Positions 26,301-34,703 of a stretch of DNA of 64,000 nucleotides are shown here, in pieces. The stretch spans positions 1 to 64,000 of the forward strand of contig NZ_JACJSE010000022.1 in assembly GCF_014698045.1 (NCBI RefSeq), given 5' to 3'. How positions within the stretch are numbered: position 1 is the first letter of the stretch; each line of letters opens with the position of its first letter. Origin of the DNA: Aulosira sp. FACHB-615. GTDB lineage: Bacteria > Cyanobacteriota > Cyanobacteriia > Cyanobacteriales > Nostocaceae. A model generated the notes under the pieces. That model searched no databases and was not told the origin of the DNA. It was given only the letters and a program-made list of their open reading frames with translations. The translations under genes and the position numbers were made by a program.

Positions 26301-28082
26301 ATGAGAGGTACAAGCCCAATTGTTGCATCTGAGCAACTGGCAACTCAGCAACTCTCAACCGTCAGGCGATTTTTACAATACCTGCGACCATATCGCAAAG
26401 AAATTCCCATTGCCTTGACATTAGTACTAATTGGTGCGTCAACTCAGGCGATCGCACCTTTTTTACTTGGTTGGTCAGTTGACCATCTAATTGCCCAAGG
26501 TAATTTATCTGGGTTGTTGCTGCTGTTAGGACTATTAGCATTACTCTACGTACTTGGTATTTCGGCAACCCGTGGTCAAATTGTGCGTGTCGGCTGGATT
26601 ATGCAGCGATTATTGGCACAACTGCGCCAAGATATCTTTCTGAAAATTCAGAGTTTGCCACTCAGCTTTTTTGACCGCAGTGAAGCAGGCGATTTGATGA
26701 GTCGCTTACTAAATGATGTCAATACCGTCAATCAAGCATTCGGACAAACCGTTGCCCAAATGTTGGGTAACGTTTTTAGTTTGGTTGGAATTGTCATTGC
26801 GATGTTGGCTATTAATTTACAACTCGGTTTATTGAGTAACCTAGTTGTACCACTGATGATTTTTACCACCAGCTTATTTGCTCGTTGGGCAAGAACTAAA
26901 TTCCGCGTCACCCGGCAAACCATTGGCGACCTCTCAGCCAAATTAGAAGAAGATATTAGTAGTGTGCGTGAAGCCCAAGCATTTAACCGCGTACACATCA
27001 ACATTCAAGAATTTGACCTGCTCAACGCAGCTAACCGGGATGCCAATGTCGAAGCTGTGGCGATTACTGCGGCCTTTTTACCTTCAATTGATTTTCTCAA
27101 CACCCTCGCCACCGCAGGCGTACTCGCATTCGGTGGTTATCTCGCCGTTACTGGAGCCGCAACAGTGGGTGTGGTGACATCATTTTTACTCTACGTCCAA
27201 CAATTTTTCCGCCCGATTCAAATTCTCAGTCAGTTTTACACCCAAGCCCAATCAGCTTTTGCTGGACTAGAGCGGATTTTCCTGCTGTTAGATGAACCAG
27301 CCCAACTCAAAGATGCGCCGGATGCCCAAGAAATGCCAGCAATTCAAGGTGAGGTGAGATTTGAGAATGTCACCTTTGGCTATAATCCAGAGCAACTGGT
27401 TCTCAAAGGCGTGAACTTACACGCTAGTCCTGGACAAATGATTGCCTTAGTCGGGTCAACAGGTTCAGGTAAAACGACAATCATTAACCTAATATTGCGT
27501 TTTTATGATGTCTCTGGCGGGGCAGTCAAAATAGATGACATTGATGTGCGGCGTGTCACCCAAGCCAGTTTGCGCCGTCAGATTGGGATTGTTTTGCAAG
27601 ATAATATTTTGTTCAGTGGCACTGTCGCCGAAAATATTGCCTTTGGCGCTCCTTACGCCAGCCAAGCCGAAATTGAAAGTGCGGCTCAATTGGCAAATGT
27701 CCATGAGTTTATTACTTCCTTACCACAAGGTTACGCCACCAAACTAGGTGAACGAGGTGCGCCCCTCAGTCAAGGACAGCGACAACTTATTAGTATTGCC
27801 CGTGCGGTGTTGATTAATCCCCGAATTTTGATTTTAGATGAAGCAACTAGCAGTATTGATACTCGTACAGAAGCATTAGTGCAGAGTGCGATCGCGCGGT
27901 TGTTACAAGGTCGTACCAGCTTTGTCATTGCTCACCGCCTCAGCACCGTCACCCAAGCAGATCAAGTCTTAGTCATTCAACAAGGACAAATTGTCGAACA
28001 AGGCACTCACACACAACTGATAAAACAACAAGGAGTCTATGCCAATCTTTATAGCCTCCAACTAGGGGCTAATAATTCATAG
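26301..28082 (+). CDS. ABC exporter (fused permease and ATPase)
   Basis: 593-residue half-transporter of the MsbA/MdlB type, probably a homodimer in the cytoplasmic membrane exporting a lipid, peptide or drug. Six hydrophobic segments occupy residues 20-310. The ATPase domain has Walker A GSTGSGKTT, the Q-loop LQDNILFSGT, signature LSQGQRQL, Walker B ILILDEATSSID and the H-loop IAHRLST. Residues 1-18 (RGTSPIVASEQLATQQLSTV) are low complexity. The substrate cannot be told from sequence. It starts at ATG 26301 with little ribosome-site support. Confidence 0.9.
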   Translation: MRGTSPIVASEQLATQQLSTVRRFLQYLRPYRKEIPIALTLVLIGASTQAIAPFLLGWSVDHLIAQGNLSGLLLLLGLLALLYVLGISATRGQIVRVGWIMQRLLAQLRQDIFLKIQSLPLSFFDRSEAGDLMSRLLNDVNTVNQAFGQTVAQMLGNVFSLVGIVIAMLAINLQLGLLSNLVVPLMIFTTSLFARWARTKFRVTRQTIGDLSAKLEEDISSVREAQAFNRVHINIQEFDLLNAANRDANVEAVAITAAFLPSIDFLNTLATAGVLAFGGYLAVTGAATVGVVTSFLLYVQQFFRPIQILSQFYTQAQSAFAGLERIFLLLDEPAQLKDAPDAQEMPAIQGEVRFENVTFGYNPEQLVLKGVNLHASPGQMIALVGSTGSGKTTIINLILRFYDVSGGAVKIDDIDVRRVTQASLRRQIGIVLQDNILFSGTVAENIAFGAPYASQAEIESAAQLANVHEFITSLPQGYATKLGERGAPLSQGQRQLISIARAVLINPRILILDEATSSIDTRTEALVQSAIARLLQGRTSFVIAHRLSTVTQADQVLVIQQGQIVEQGTHTQLIKQQGVYANLYSLQLGANNS

Positions 28083-28137
28083 GCATCATCTCAAACCTAT
28101 AAATGGTATATCTGGAAATTGTTGCTCAAATTTAATT

Positions 28138-28488
28138 ATGTCTGTTCAAGTCTACGGCATACCCAACTGTGGTACTTGCAAAAAAGCTCTAACTTGGCTG
28201 CAAAACAACCAAATTGACTATGAGTTTATCAACACCAAAGAAAATCCGCCCACCCGTGAGCAAATCGAAAACTGGGTAAAGTCCCTGGGTTCTGCTGTGA
28301 TGCGAAATACCTCCGGGCAATCTTACCGCGCTTTAGGCGAACAAAAAAAGACTTGGAGTGAACAACAATGGATAGACGCATTCACACTTGATGCGATGTT
28401 ACTCAAACGTCCATTGTTTGTTAAAGATGGAACAGCCGTATTGACTGGTTTCAAAAATGAGACATTAGTACGAGAAAAATTAAAATAG
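28138..28488 (+). CDS. ArsC/Spx-family (YffB-like) protein
   Basis: 116-residue thioredoxin-fold protein of the ArsC/Spx family. The N-terminal GIPNCGTCKKAL has a CxxC pair at the position of the catalytic Cys of arsenate reductase. RNTSGQSYR, then MLLKRPLFVKDG and LTGFKNE match the conserved RP(I/L)-V motif. It may be a glutaredoxin-linked reductase or a regulator. Arsenate reductase activity is not assured because no other ars gene is nearby. Closely follows the ABC exporter (55 bases). Confidence 0.82.
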   Translation: MSVQVYGIPNCGTCKKALTWLQNNQIDYEFINTKENPPTREQIENWVKSLGSAVMRNTSGQSYRALGEQKKTWSEQQWIDAFTLDAMLLKRPLFVKDGTAVLTGFKNETLVREKLK

Positions 28489-28676
28489 TTCCCAGAGGAA
28501 ACTCCAGCCCAAACAGGCAAATGTTCGGTATTTCGATTTCCCAGACAATAATCTTGACTGGAGACTGTGACATTTTCATGTGTGGTTGTGAAATTTTTTC
28601 ATTGGACTGCCTTCTGCCTTCTTCAATTAAAATTGCTGAGGTGGAAGTTTGAGCGTGACAACTTCTTTGATTCACA

Positions 28677-29597
28677 ATGATTGATCAACCACAAACAGCA
28701 ACAGCTTGGCAGGGAAAACTAAACTTAGTATATGAGAATCGCCAAAATTCGACCCAGCTAATTTATAACCATCATCAAGCACCCCTCAAAGTGCAACGTC
28801 CGTTTTACCCAGAAGGTGAAAAAGTCTGTCATAGTGTGATTTTACATACAGCCGGGGGTGTGGTGGGAGGCGATCGCTTATCATCTTATTTTCACCTTAA
28901 ACCCGATACCCAAGCTTTAATCACCACAGCCGCAGCCAGTAAAATCTATCGCAGTAATGGTTTACAAGCTAGACAAACTCTAGATATTCAAATTGATGCA
29001 GGCGCTTGTTTAGAATTGTTACCCCAAGAAACAATTTTGTTTAACGGCGCAGATTATCGCCAAGATTTACAGGTAGAATTAGCACCCGGAGCGAGTTTTT
29101 TAAGCTGGGAAATTACCCGCTTTGGTCGCAGTGCTAGAGGCGAGAAATTCTTACAAGGAAAATGGCGATCGCACACTGAAATTTGGCAGCAAGGTGTTCC
29201 ATTATGGATAGACCGTCAATTTTTACCAGGGAACCCCGAAATTTTTCACAGTCCATCTGGTTTATTTGGACAACCCATCGTCGGTAGCTTGCTTTGGCTT
29301 GGTCATCCAGTCTCCACAGAAATTGTCAAACAAGCACGTTCTCTCTTTACCCACCACTCCTCACTCCCCACTCCCCACTCCCCACTCCCCACTCCTCACT
29401 CAGCACTCAGCACTCAGCACTCAGCACTCAGCACTCAGCACTTAATAGGAGTGACACAACTAGAACATGGACTTTTGTGTAGATATCGCGGCGCTTCCAC
29501 ATCTGAGGTGCGAAACTGGTTTACAGCTGTTTGGCACATACTACGAACATCTTTTTTAAGTCGTGGTATATGTATACCGAGAGTTTGGCAGATTTAA
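28677..29597 (+). CDS. ureD: Urease accessory protein UreD with in-frame repeat insert
   Basis: 306-residue UreD (UreH), which with UreF and UreG loads nickel into urease. Normal blocks include LHTAGGVVGGDRL, TTAAASKIYRSNG, LPQETILFNGADY, EITRFGRSARGE and the C-terminal IGVTQLEHGLLCRYRGASTS with RGICIPRVWQ. Between residues about 226 and 254 lies a low-complexity stretch of His, Ser, Leu, Pro, Thr and Gln. It is encoded by twelve heptamer repeats (29355-29438) that keep the frame. This is at a variable loop, so function may survive. It heads the ureD-A-B-coq4-C cluster. UreE, UreF and UreG genes are not in the window. Confidence 0.92.
   Translation: MIDQPQTATAWQGKLNLVYENRQNSTQLIYNHHQAPLKVQRPFYPEGEKVCHSVILHTAGGVVGGDRLSSYFHLKPDTQALITTAAASKIYRSNGLQARQTLDIQIDAGACLELLPQETILFNGADYRQDLQVELAPGASFLSWEITRFGRSARGEKFLQGKWRSHTEIWQQGVPLWIDRQFLPGNPEIFHSPSGLFGQPIVGSLLWLGHPVSTEIVKQARSLFTHHSSLPTPHSPLPTPHSALSTQHSALSTQHLIGVTQLEHGLLCRYRGASTSEVRNWFTAVWHILRTSFLSRGICIPRVWQI
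29355..29438. repeat. Twelve heptamers inside ureD (STRR)
   Basis: The run is CACTCCT, four CACTCCC, CACTCCT and six CACTCAG, twelve consecutive 7-base units (84 bases, 28 codons), all in frame within ureD. The same words occur between genes elsewhere in the window (for example CAGCACTTAGTACTCAGCAC near 13025). Confidence 0.93.
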
Positions 29598-29619
29598 ACA
29601 AACGATAAAGGATGCAAAG

Positions 29620-29922
29620 ATGCAACTTACGCCGCAGGAAAAAGATAAATTATTAATTTTTACTGCTGCTTTATTAGCGGAAAGACGCAAAGAAAGAGGC
29701 TTGAAATTAAATTATCCTGAAGCAGTGGCTTATATATCTGCTGCAATTTTAGAAGGCGCAAGAGATGGACAAACTGTTGCGGAATTGATGAGTTACGGCA
29801 CAACTTTATTAAGCCAAGATGATGTCATGGAAGGTGTCGCAGAAATGGTACATGAAGTCCAGGTAGAAGCCACTTTTCCAGATGGCACAAAGTTAGTGAC
29901 AGTACATAATCCAATTCGTTAA
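29620..29922 (+). CDS. ureA: Urease subunit gamma
   Basis: 100-residue small structural subunit of urease (urea to ammonia and carbamate). MQLTPQEKDKLLIFTAALLA, YPEAVAYISAAILEGARDG and the C-terminal EVQVEATFPDGTKLVTVHNP-I are standard. ATG 29620 is chosen over an in-frame upstream ATG (29563) that lies inside the end of ureD. GATAAAGGATG precedes it. It is 22 bases after the ureD stop. Confidence 0.97.
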   Translation: MQLTPQEKDKLLIFTAALLAERRKERGLKLNYPEAVAYISAAILEGARDGQTVAELMSYGTTLLSQDDVMEGVAEMVHEVQVEATFPDGTKLVTVHNPIR

Positions 29923-29942
29923 ATTTATTTTAGAAAATTACT

Positions 29943-30248
29943 ATGATACCTGGAGAAATTATCACAGCAGCAGGGGAACTAGAACTAAATGCAGGTCGTC
30001 CGACTGTAAAATTGCCAGTGGCAAATACAGGCGATCGCCCTATTCAAGTAGGTTCACATTTTCATTTTTATGAAGTCAATTCTGCATTAATTTTTGATAG
30101 AGAACAAGCCAAAGGAATGCGCCTTGATATTCCGGCTGGTACAGCAGTACGCTTTGAGCCAGGGGATGAAAAGGAAGTCACTTTAATACCCTTTACTGGT
30201 AGCCGGCAAGTTTACGGTTTTAATGCTAAGGTAAATGGCCAATTATAG
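29943..30248 (+). CDS. ureB: Urease subunit beta
   Basis: 101-residue urease beta subunit. MIPGEIITAAGELELNAGRP, NTGDRPIQVGSHFHFYEVN and RLDIPAGTAVRFEPGDEKEV are the family blocks. It begins 21 bases after ureA and forms the urease apoenzyme with UreA and UreC. Confidence 0.97.
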   Translation: MIPGEIITAAGELELNAGRPTVKLPVANTGDRPIQVGSHFHFYEVNSALIFDREQAKGMRLDIPAGTAVRFEPGDEKEVTLIPFTGSRQVYGFNAKVNGQL

Positions 30249-30294
30249 TTAAGGCTTTCATGCCTTAATACCAAATACATAAAGGCAGGGTCAG

Positions 30295-30969
30295 ATGTTT
30301 TTGAAAGATTTACGCGGGTTAAATCTAGAATTTTTAAACACATTAAAAGGTGCAATTACTCTATTTATAGATCCTGGTCGTGCTGATGCAACTCCTGATA
30401 TTGAAGATGGGATGATTAACATCAAAGCGACTAAATTAGCAATTGAATATATCAAATCAAAACCAGAAGTCGCACAAATTATTCAAGAACGTTATATTGC
30501 ACCGCCTCCAGATATGGAAGCGATCGGCAAATGTCCTGAAGGTTCACTAGGATATGCTTTTGCTAAATATATAAAAGAAACAGGTTTTGATCCCAATTAC
30601 TATCGGGGTTTAAAAATCACAGACGACACCAGCTATATCTTGCATCGCCTCAGACAAACTCATGATATTTGGCATGTAGTTACAGGATTAGGCTTTGATG
30701 TCAATGGAGAATTAGGATTACAAGCATTTTGTTTAGCTCAAATTCGTATCCCCTTACCCATCATTCTCTTAGCAGGGGGATTAATGAGAACATTAATTAA
30801 TGCACCAGAACAAATGGATCATTTATTAACACAAATTGCTATAGGCTATCGTATGGGAGCCAAAGCTAAACCCCTCATAGCCCAAAAATGGGAAGAAAAC
30901 TGGGATAAACCCCTATCCCAATGGCGCAGCGAATTAGGAATTGAACCCACCTCAGTTTATATACCCTAA
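30295..30969 (+). CDS. Coq4-like protein inside the urease cluster
   Basis: 224-residue protein of the Coq4 family. In mitochondria Coq4 is needed for ubiquinone synthesis and binds a metal through an HDxxH-(x11)-E motif. Here that motif is intact: His123, Asp124, His127 and Glu139 in HDIWHVVTGLGFDVNGE. LGYAFAKYIKETGFDPNYY precedes it, and a hydrophobic helix (PLPIILLAGGLMRTLI) follows. Cyanobacteria make plastoquinone, not ubiquinone, so the substrate is uncertain. It is 46 bases after ureB and 68 before ureC, same strand, so it is probably co-transcribed. No link between Coq4 and urease is known to me. Confidence 0.85.
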   Translation: MFLKDLRGLNLEFLNTLKGAITLFIDPGRADATPDIEDGMINIKATKLAIEYIKSKPEVAQIIQERYIAPPPDMEAIGKCPEGSLGYAFAKYIKETGFDPNYYRGLKITDDTSYILHRLRQTHDIWHVVTGLGFDVNGELGLQAFCLAQIRIPLPIILLAGGLMRTLINAPEQMDHLLTQIAIGYRMGAKAKPLIAQKWEENWDKPLSQWRSELGIEPTSVYIP

Positions 30970-31037
30970 AACTCAAATCTGCCTTCAGTAGCTGGAGTGT
31001 TTCAGATGGGAATAAAAAATAATTATCAGGATTAGTT

Positions 31038-32744
31038 ATGAGTTACAGAATGTCTCGCCGCGCCTACGCAGAAACCTATGGGCCGACTGTAGGCGATCGC
31101 ATCCGCCTAGCTGATACAGAATTATTTATCGAAGTCGAACAAGACTTTACTACCTACGGTGATGAAGTGAAGTTTGGCGGTGGTAAAGTGATTCGTGATG
31201 GGATGGGACAATCCCCCATTTCTAACGCCGATGGTGCTGTCGATTTAGTCATTACCAATGCGTTAATCCTTGATTGGTGGGGAGTTGTCAAAGCAGACAT
31301 CGGCATTAAAGAAGGCAAGATATTTAAAATTGGTAAAGCGGGTAATCCTTATATTCAAGACAACGTAGATATTATTATTGGCCCTGGAACTGAAGCCTTA
31401 GCTGGAGAGGGAATGATTCTCACGGCGGGCGGAATTGATAGCCATATACATTTTATTTGTCCTCAACAAATTGAAGTGGCGATCGCCTCTGGAATCACAA
31501 CCATGATTGGCGGTGGAACTGGCCCCGCCACCGGAACCAACGCCACCACCTGCACCCCCGGCCCTTGGAACATTTACCGGATGTTACAAGCTGCTGATGC
31601 TTTTCCGATGAACTTGGGATTTTTGGGTAAAGGTAACGCCAGTCAACCCCAAGCATTAGCAGAACAAGTACAAGCCGGTGCAATGGGTTTAAAACTGCAT
31701 GAAGACTGGGGGACAACTCCCGCCACCATTGATACTTGTCTGAGTGTGGCTGATGAATACGATGTCCAGGTCGCCATCCACACCGACACCCTCAACGAAG
31801 CCGGGTTTGTGGAAGATACCATCGCCGCCTTTAAAAACCGCGCCATTCATACCTACCACACCGAAGGCGCAGGTGGCGGACATGCACCCGATATTATCAA
31901 AGTCTGCGGTCAAGCAAATGTTCTCCCCTCTTCGACAAATCCCACCCGTCCCTACACTCTCAATACCTTAGATGAACACCTAGATATGTTGATGGTGTGT
32001 CATCACCTCGACCCCAGCATTGCCGAAGATGTGGCTTTTGCGGAGTCGCGCATTCGCCGAGAAACCATCGCCGCCGAAGATATTTTGCATGACTTAGGGG
32101 CGTTTAGTATGATTTCTTCTGACTCCCAAGCAATGGGGAGAGTAGGGGAAGTAATAATTCGTACTTGGCAGACTGCCCATAAAATGAAGGTACAACGGGG
32201 AAGTTTAGAGGGAGATAACCAAGCAGATAATTTACGCGCCAAAAGATACGTAGCAAAATACACTATTAATCCTGCAATTACACATGGAATTGCTGATTAT
32301 GTCGGTTCTGTAGAAGCCGGAAAAATTGCAGACTTATGCTTGTGGCGACCTGCATTTTTTGGTGTCAAGCCAGAGATAGTGATTAAAGGTGGAATGATAG
32401 CTTGGGCGCAAATGGGTGATGCTAACGCCAGTATTCCCACACCCCAACCCGTTCACATGCAACCAATGTTTGGCAGTTTTGCGGGTGCGAGGAATGCAAC
32501 ATCTTTCACCTTTGTTTCCCAAGCAGCTTTAGAAAGAGAAATTCCCCATCAGTTGGGATTACAAAAATCAACTGTGGCGGTGACTGGAACTCGCCAATTA
32601 AGTAAAGGTGACTTGAAGCTAAATGACGCATTACCACACATTGAAGTAGACCCAGAAACTTACGAAGTCAGGGCTGATGGCGAATTGCTGACTTGTGAAC
32701 CTGCAACAGTTTTACCAATGGCGCAGCGTTACTTTTTGTTTTGA
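31038..32744 (+). CDS. ureC: Urease subunit alpha
   Basis: 568-residue catalytic subunit of urease. The nickel ligands and carbamylated lysine are in place: SHIHF, then GLKLHEDWG with the lysine, then VAIHTDTLNEAGF and HTYHTEGAGGGHAPD. The flap MVCHHLDPSIAEDVAFAESR is intact, as is the C-terminal PMAQRYFLF. Length is normal for the bacterial alpha subunit. It ends the urease cluster and is followed by a 15-bp stem hairpin. Confidence 0.98.
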   Translation: MSYRMSRRAYAETYGPTVGDRIRLADTELFIEVEQDFTTYGDEVKFGGGKVIRDGMGQSPISNADGAVDLVITNALILDWWGVVKADIGIKEGKIFKIGKAGNPYIQDNVDIIIGPGTEALAGEGMILTAGGIDSHIHFICPQQIEVAIASGITTMIGGGTGPATGTNATTCTPGPWNIYRMLQAADAFPMNLGFLGKGNASQPQALAEQVQAGAMGLKLHEDWGTTPATIDTCLSVADEYDVQVAIHTDTLNEAGFVEDTIAAFKNRAIHTYHTEGAGGGHAPDIIKVCGQANVLPSSTNPTRPYTLNTLDEHLDMLMVCHHLDPSIAEDVAFAESRIRRETIAAEDILHDLGAFSMISSDSQAMGRVGEVIIRTWQTAHKMKVQRGSLEGDNQADNLRAKRYVAKYTINPAITHGIADYVGSVEAGKIADLCLWRPAFFGVKPEIVIKGGMIAWAQMGDANASIPTPQPVHMQPMFGSFAGARNATSFTFVSQAALEREIPHQLGLQKSTVAVTGTRQLSKGDLKLNDALPHIEVDPETYEVRADGELLTCEPATVLPMAQRYFLF

Positions 32745-32755
32745 GTTGCCAAAAT

Positions 32756-32794
32756 TATAAGAGAGAGTGCGATCGCCTAGCACTCTCTCTTATA
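32756..32794 (+). terminator. 15-bp perfect hairpin after ureC
   Basis: TATAAGAGAGAGTGC (32756-32770) pairs exactly with GCACTCTCTCTTATA (32780-32794) around a nine-base loop, 12 bases past the ureC stop and 30 before the end of the convergent gene. No long T-run follows, so it may act as a bidirectional terminator or mRNA stabiliser. Confidence 0.7.
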
Positions 32795-32824
32795 AAGAAA
32801 TTTCCCTAACCAAGTTTTGTATTT

Positions 32825-33496
32825 TTACTTGGAAGGAGATGTCGAACCTGGTTGAACACCACTATCAGGAGTTGTAGATTCTGGTGCAGGAGTTACACTA
32901 CCAGGAGTGCTGGAATCTGGGGCTGGTGTAATTTGATTAGGAGTTGTAGATTCTGGTGCAGGAGTTACACTGCCAGGAGTTGTAGATTCTGGTGTAGTAG
33001 TGCTACCGGGGGTTGTAGAATCTGGGGCTGGTGTAATTTGATTAGGAGTTGTGGAATCTGGTGCAGGAGTTGTAGATTCTGGTGTGCTGCTACCAGGTGC
33101 GGGAATTGTATTGGTAGGATTTGTGGAATCTGGTGCAGTTGTACTGCCAGGAGTTGTAGGTTCAGCAGGTACTGTTGTGCTGTTAGGTGTTGACTCAGGT
33201 GTGGTTGTTGTACTGTCTGGGCTGGTTGTGGTGCTAGAAGGCTGTGTTTCGGGTACGGTGGTAGTACCAGAAGAACTTGGGGTAAGTGGTTGACCGTTGG
33301 GACAACGGGAATTTAAGGGGAAACGTTCACACAGAATTTTTAAACCTTCTGGTGACAATTGAATTTCCGTTGGTGAACTAGTGGATGGGCTACTGGACTG
33401 AGCAATTGGGGATTTACTGGATTGAGCAACTGCAACGTTAGCACTCAAAGCCAAAGTCAAAGCTGTACCAATCAACGACAGAGATTTTCCCTTCAT
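32825..33496 (-). CDS. Secreted Pro/Thr/Ser-rich repeat protein
   Basis: 223-residue low-complexity protein. MKGKSLSLIGTALTLALSAN followed by VAVAQ is a clear signal peptide. A small conserved block (IQLSPEGLKILCERFPLNSR with CPNGQPL) follows, containing two Cys. Residues about 78 to the end are TTP/PAP-rich and organised in repeats of about 12 residues, such as STTPGSVTPAPE and STTPNQITPAPD. This suggests an exported, perhaps glycosylated or wall-associated, stalk. ATG 33496. The repeat is encoded by near-identical 36-base units, so copy number probably varies. Function unknown. Confidence 0.8.
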   Translation of the reverse strand: MKGKSLSLIGTALTLALSANVAVAQSSKSPIAQSSSPSTSSPTEIQLSPEGLKILCERFPLNSRCPNGQPLTPSSSGTTTVPETQPSSTTTSPDSTTTTPESTPNSTTVPAEPTTPGSTTAPDSTNPTNTIPAPGSSTPESTTPAPDSTTPNQITPAPDSTTPGSTTTPESTTPGSVTPAPESTTPNQITPAPDSSTPGSVTPAPESTTPDSGVQPGSTSPSK

Positions 33497-33827
33497 TATG
33501 AACTTAACCTCAACGGAAACAGAACACTCGCCCCATTAAACCAAACAATTAAATTTAGAAAATCATCCTAAAAGCTGATGTTTATTTTTGCTGAAAAATT
33601 TAGTCATCTCTGCGGAAATATAAGAGTTTCAATAATTTTACTGAAGTAAATTCGTTGTTAAAAATACAAACAATTTTAATATTTTTTTAAGCAGAGGATA
33701 ATTAATTCCAGATAGAATCAGAGATACATAGATAAAAATCAGAAATTTATCAATGTAAACCTAATAACTTACTCTCATACAACATCTAGATACATAAATA
33801 TTTTTCCAGTAACTATTAAAATTCTTT
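33497..33827. other. AT-rich intergenic region
   Basis: About 330 AT-rich bases between the secreted protein gene and the Rpn pseudogene. No repeats, hairpins or RNA genes stand out. Confidence 0.5.
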
Positions 33828-34453
33828 ATGCGACGAGACTCGATATTTTATAAACTATTTCAACAATTCCCACCTTTGTTATTTGAGCTACTGCAACATC
33901 CTCCCAATAATGCTCAAAGTTATCGGTTTGATTCCGTGGCTATTAAAGAACCTAGATTTGAAATTGATGGCGTTGTCTTGAAAAGTTTTGTGGAAGGAAA
34001 CCTTCCCCACAAACTTTTCGCTTTCTCCCACCAGAAGATGAAGGCGCAGGAATCGTGTATTTCTGTGAGGTACAGTTTCAAAGAGATGAACATCTGTATA
34101 AAAGAGTTTTTGCCGAATCATCATTATATTTTTACCGTAATAGTACCCTATTTATTGATTGGCAAGCAGTGATAATTTATCCATCACGCAATATTGAGCA
34201 AACAAATACTCATCCCCATCGCTCATTGTTGAACGGTGAACAAGTGCATCGGGTGTATTTAGATGAATTAGGAGATATTCGCTCTTTACCTATGTGGGTA
34301 GCACTGATGGTTTTAACTACCTTATAAGAAGAACAAGCACCCGTAGAAGCACGATATTTGTTAACTAAAGCAAGTCAAGAAACTTCATCGCCATCAAGTC
34401 GCGCGATAATAGAAATGATTACAACGATCGCGCTGAATATTCTCTTCATTTGA
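33828..34453 (+). pseudogene. Rpn/DUF2887 nuclease-like pseudogene
   Basis: Remnant of a DUF2887/Rpn family gene (PD-(D/E)xK recombination-promoting nuclease-like). It opens MRRDSIFYKLFQQFPPLLFE and runs to EPRFEIDGV. About 47 bases (33975-34021) forming a hairpin then interrupt it. The sequence resumes in another frame with FLPPEDEGAGIVYFCEVQFQ and DEHLYKRVFAESSLYF, up to WVALMVLTTL. There a TAA (34325-34327) falls where the family continues. The following EEQAPVEARYLL and SSRAIIEMITTI still look homologous. So there are at least two lesions. Family assignment from memory. Confidence 0.75.
33975..34021. repeat. Hairpin element inserted in the Rpn gene
   Basis: GAAAAGTTTTGTGGAAGG (33980-33997) and CCTTCCCCACAAACTTTTC (34001-34019) form a nearly perfect inverted repeat. 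Removing about 47 bases restores a continuous DGV-FLPPEDEG frame. 47 is not a multiple of three, which explains the frameshift. Confidence 0.7.
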
Positions 34454-34562
34454 CTCAGCCAGTTTGATTTTTATACAATCCCATACAGGTCAAAGACTTC
34501 TGTCACGTTGCTATTAAATTTAATACAAAGTTTCGATGCTTAGTGAAATTTAAATTATAAAT

Positions 34563-34634
34563 ATCCCCCTAATTCCCCCTTTTGAAGAGGAACTTTGATT
34601 GTACTTCCTCTATTTTCAAGGGGGCTAGGGGGAT
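34563..34634. repeat. MITE-like ATCCCCC element
   Basis: ATCCCCCTAATTCCCCCTTT at the left end and AAGGGGGCTAGGGGGAT at the right end form inverted arms. The inner AGAGGAACTTTGATTGTACTTCCTC also partly pairs. Same family as 15299-15420. Confidence 0.7.
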
Positions 34635-34703
34635 CGAAACCTTCACTAACTGTATTGCCTCATAACTCACATCTTGCACTTTCGTGAGAGTGGCTATTGT
34701 TCT

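Noticed and set aside
29355..29438. Frameshift of ureD by the repeat array
   Set aside because: The array is 84 bases, a multiple of three, and the typical UreD C-terminus follows in the same frame, so the gene is intact.
32852..33293. Plus-strand frames opposite the secreted repeat protein
   Set aside because: Open only because the 36-base units lack stops in those frames. The minus-strand frame has a signal peptide and a sensible start.
33888..34124. Minus-strand frame across the Rpn remnant
   Set aside because: Opposes a clear, though broken, family match on the plus strand.
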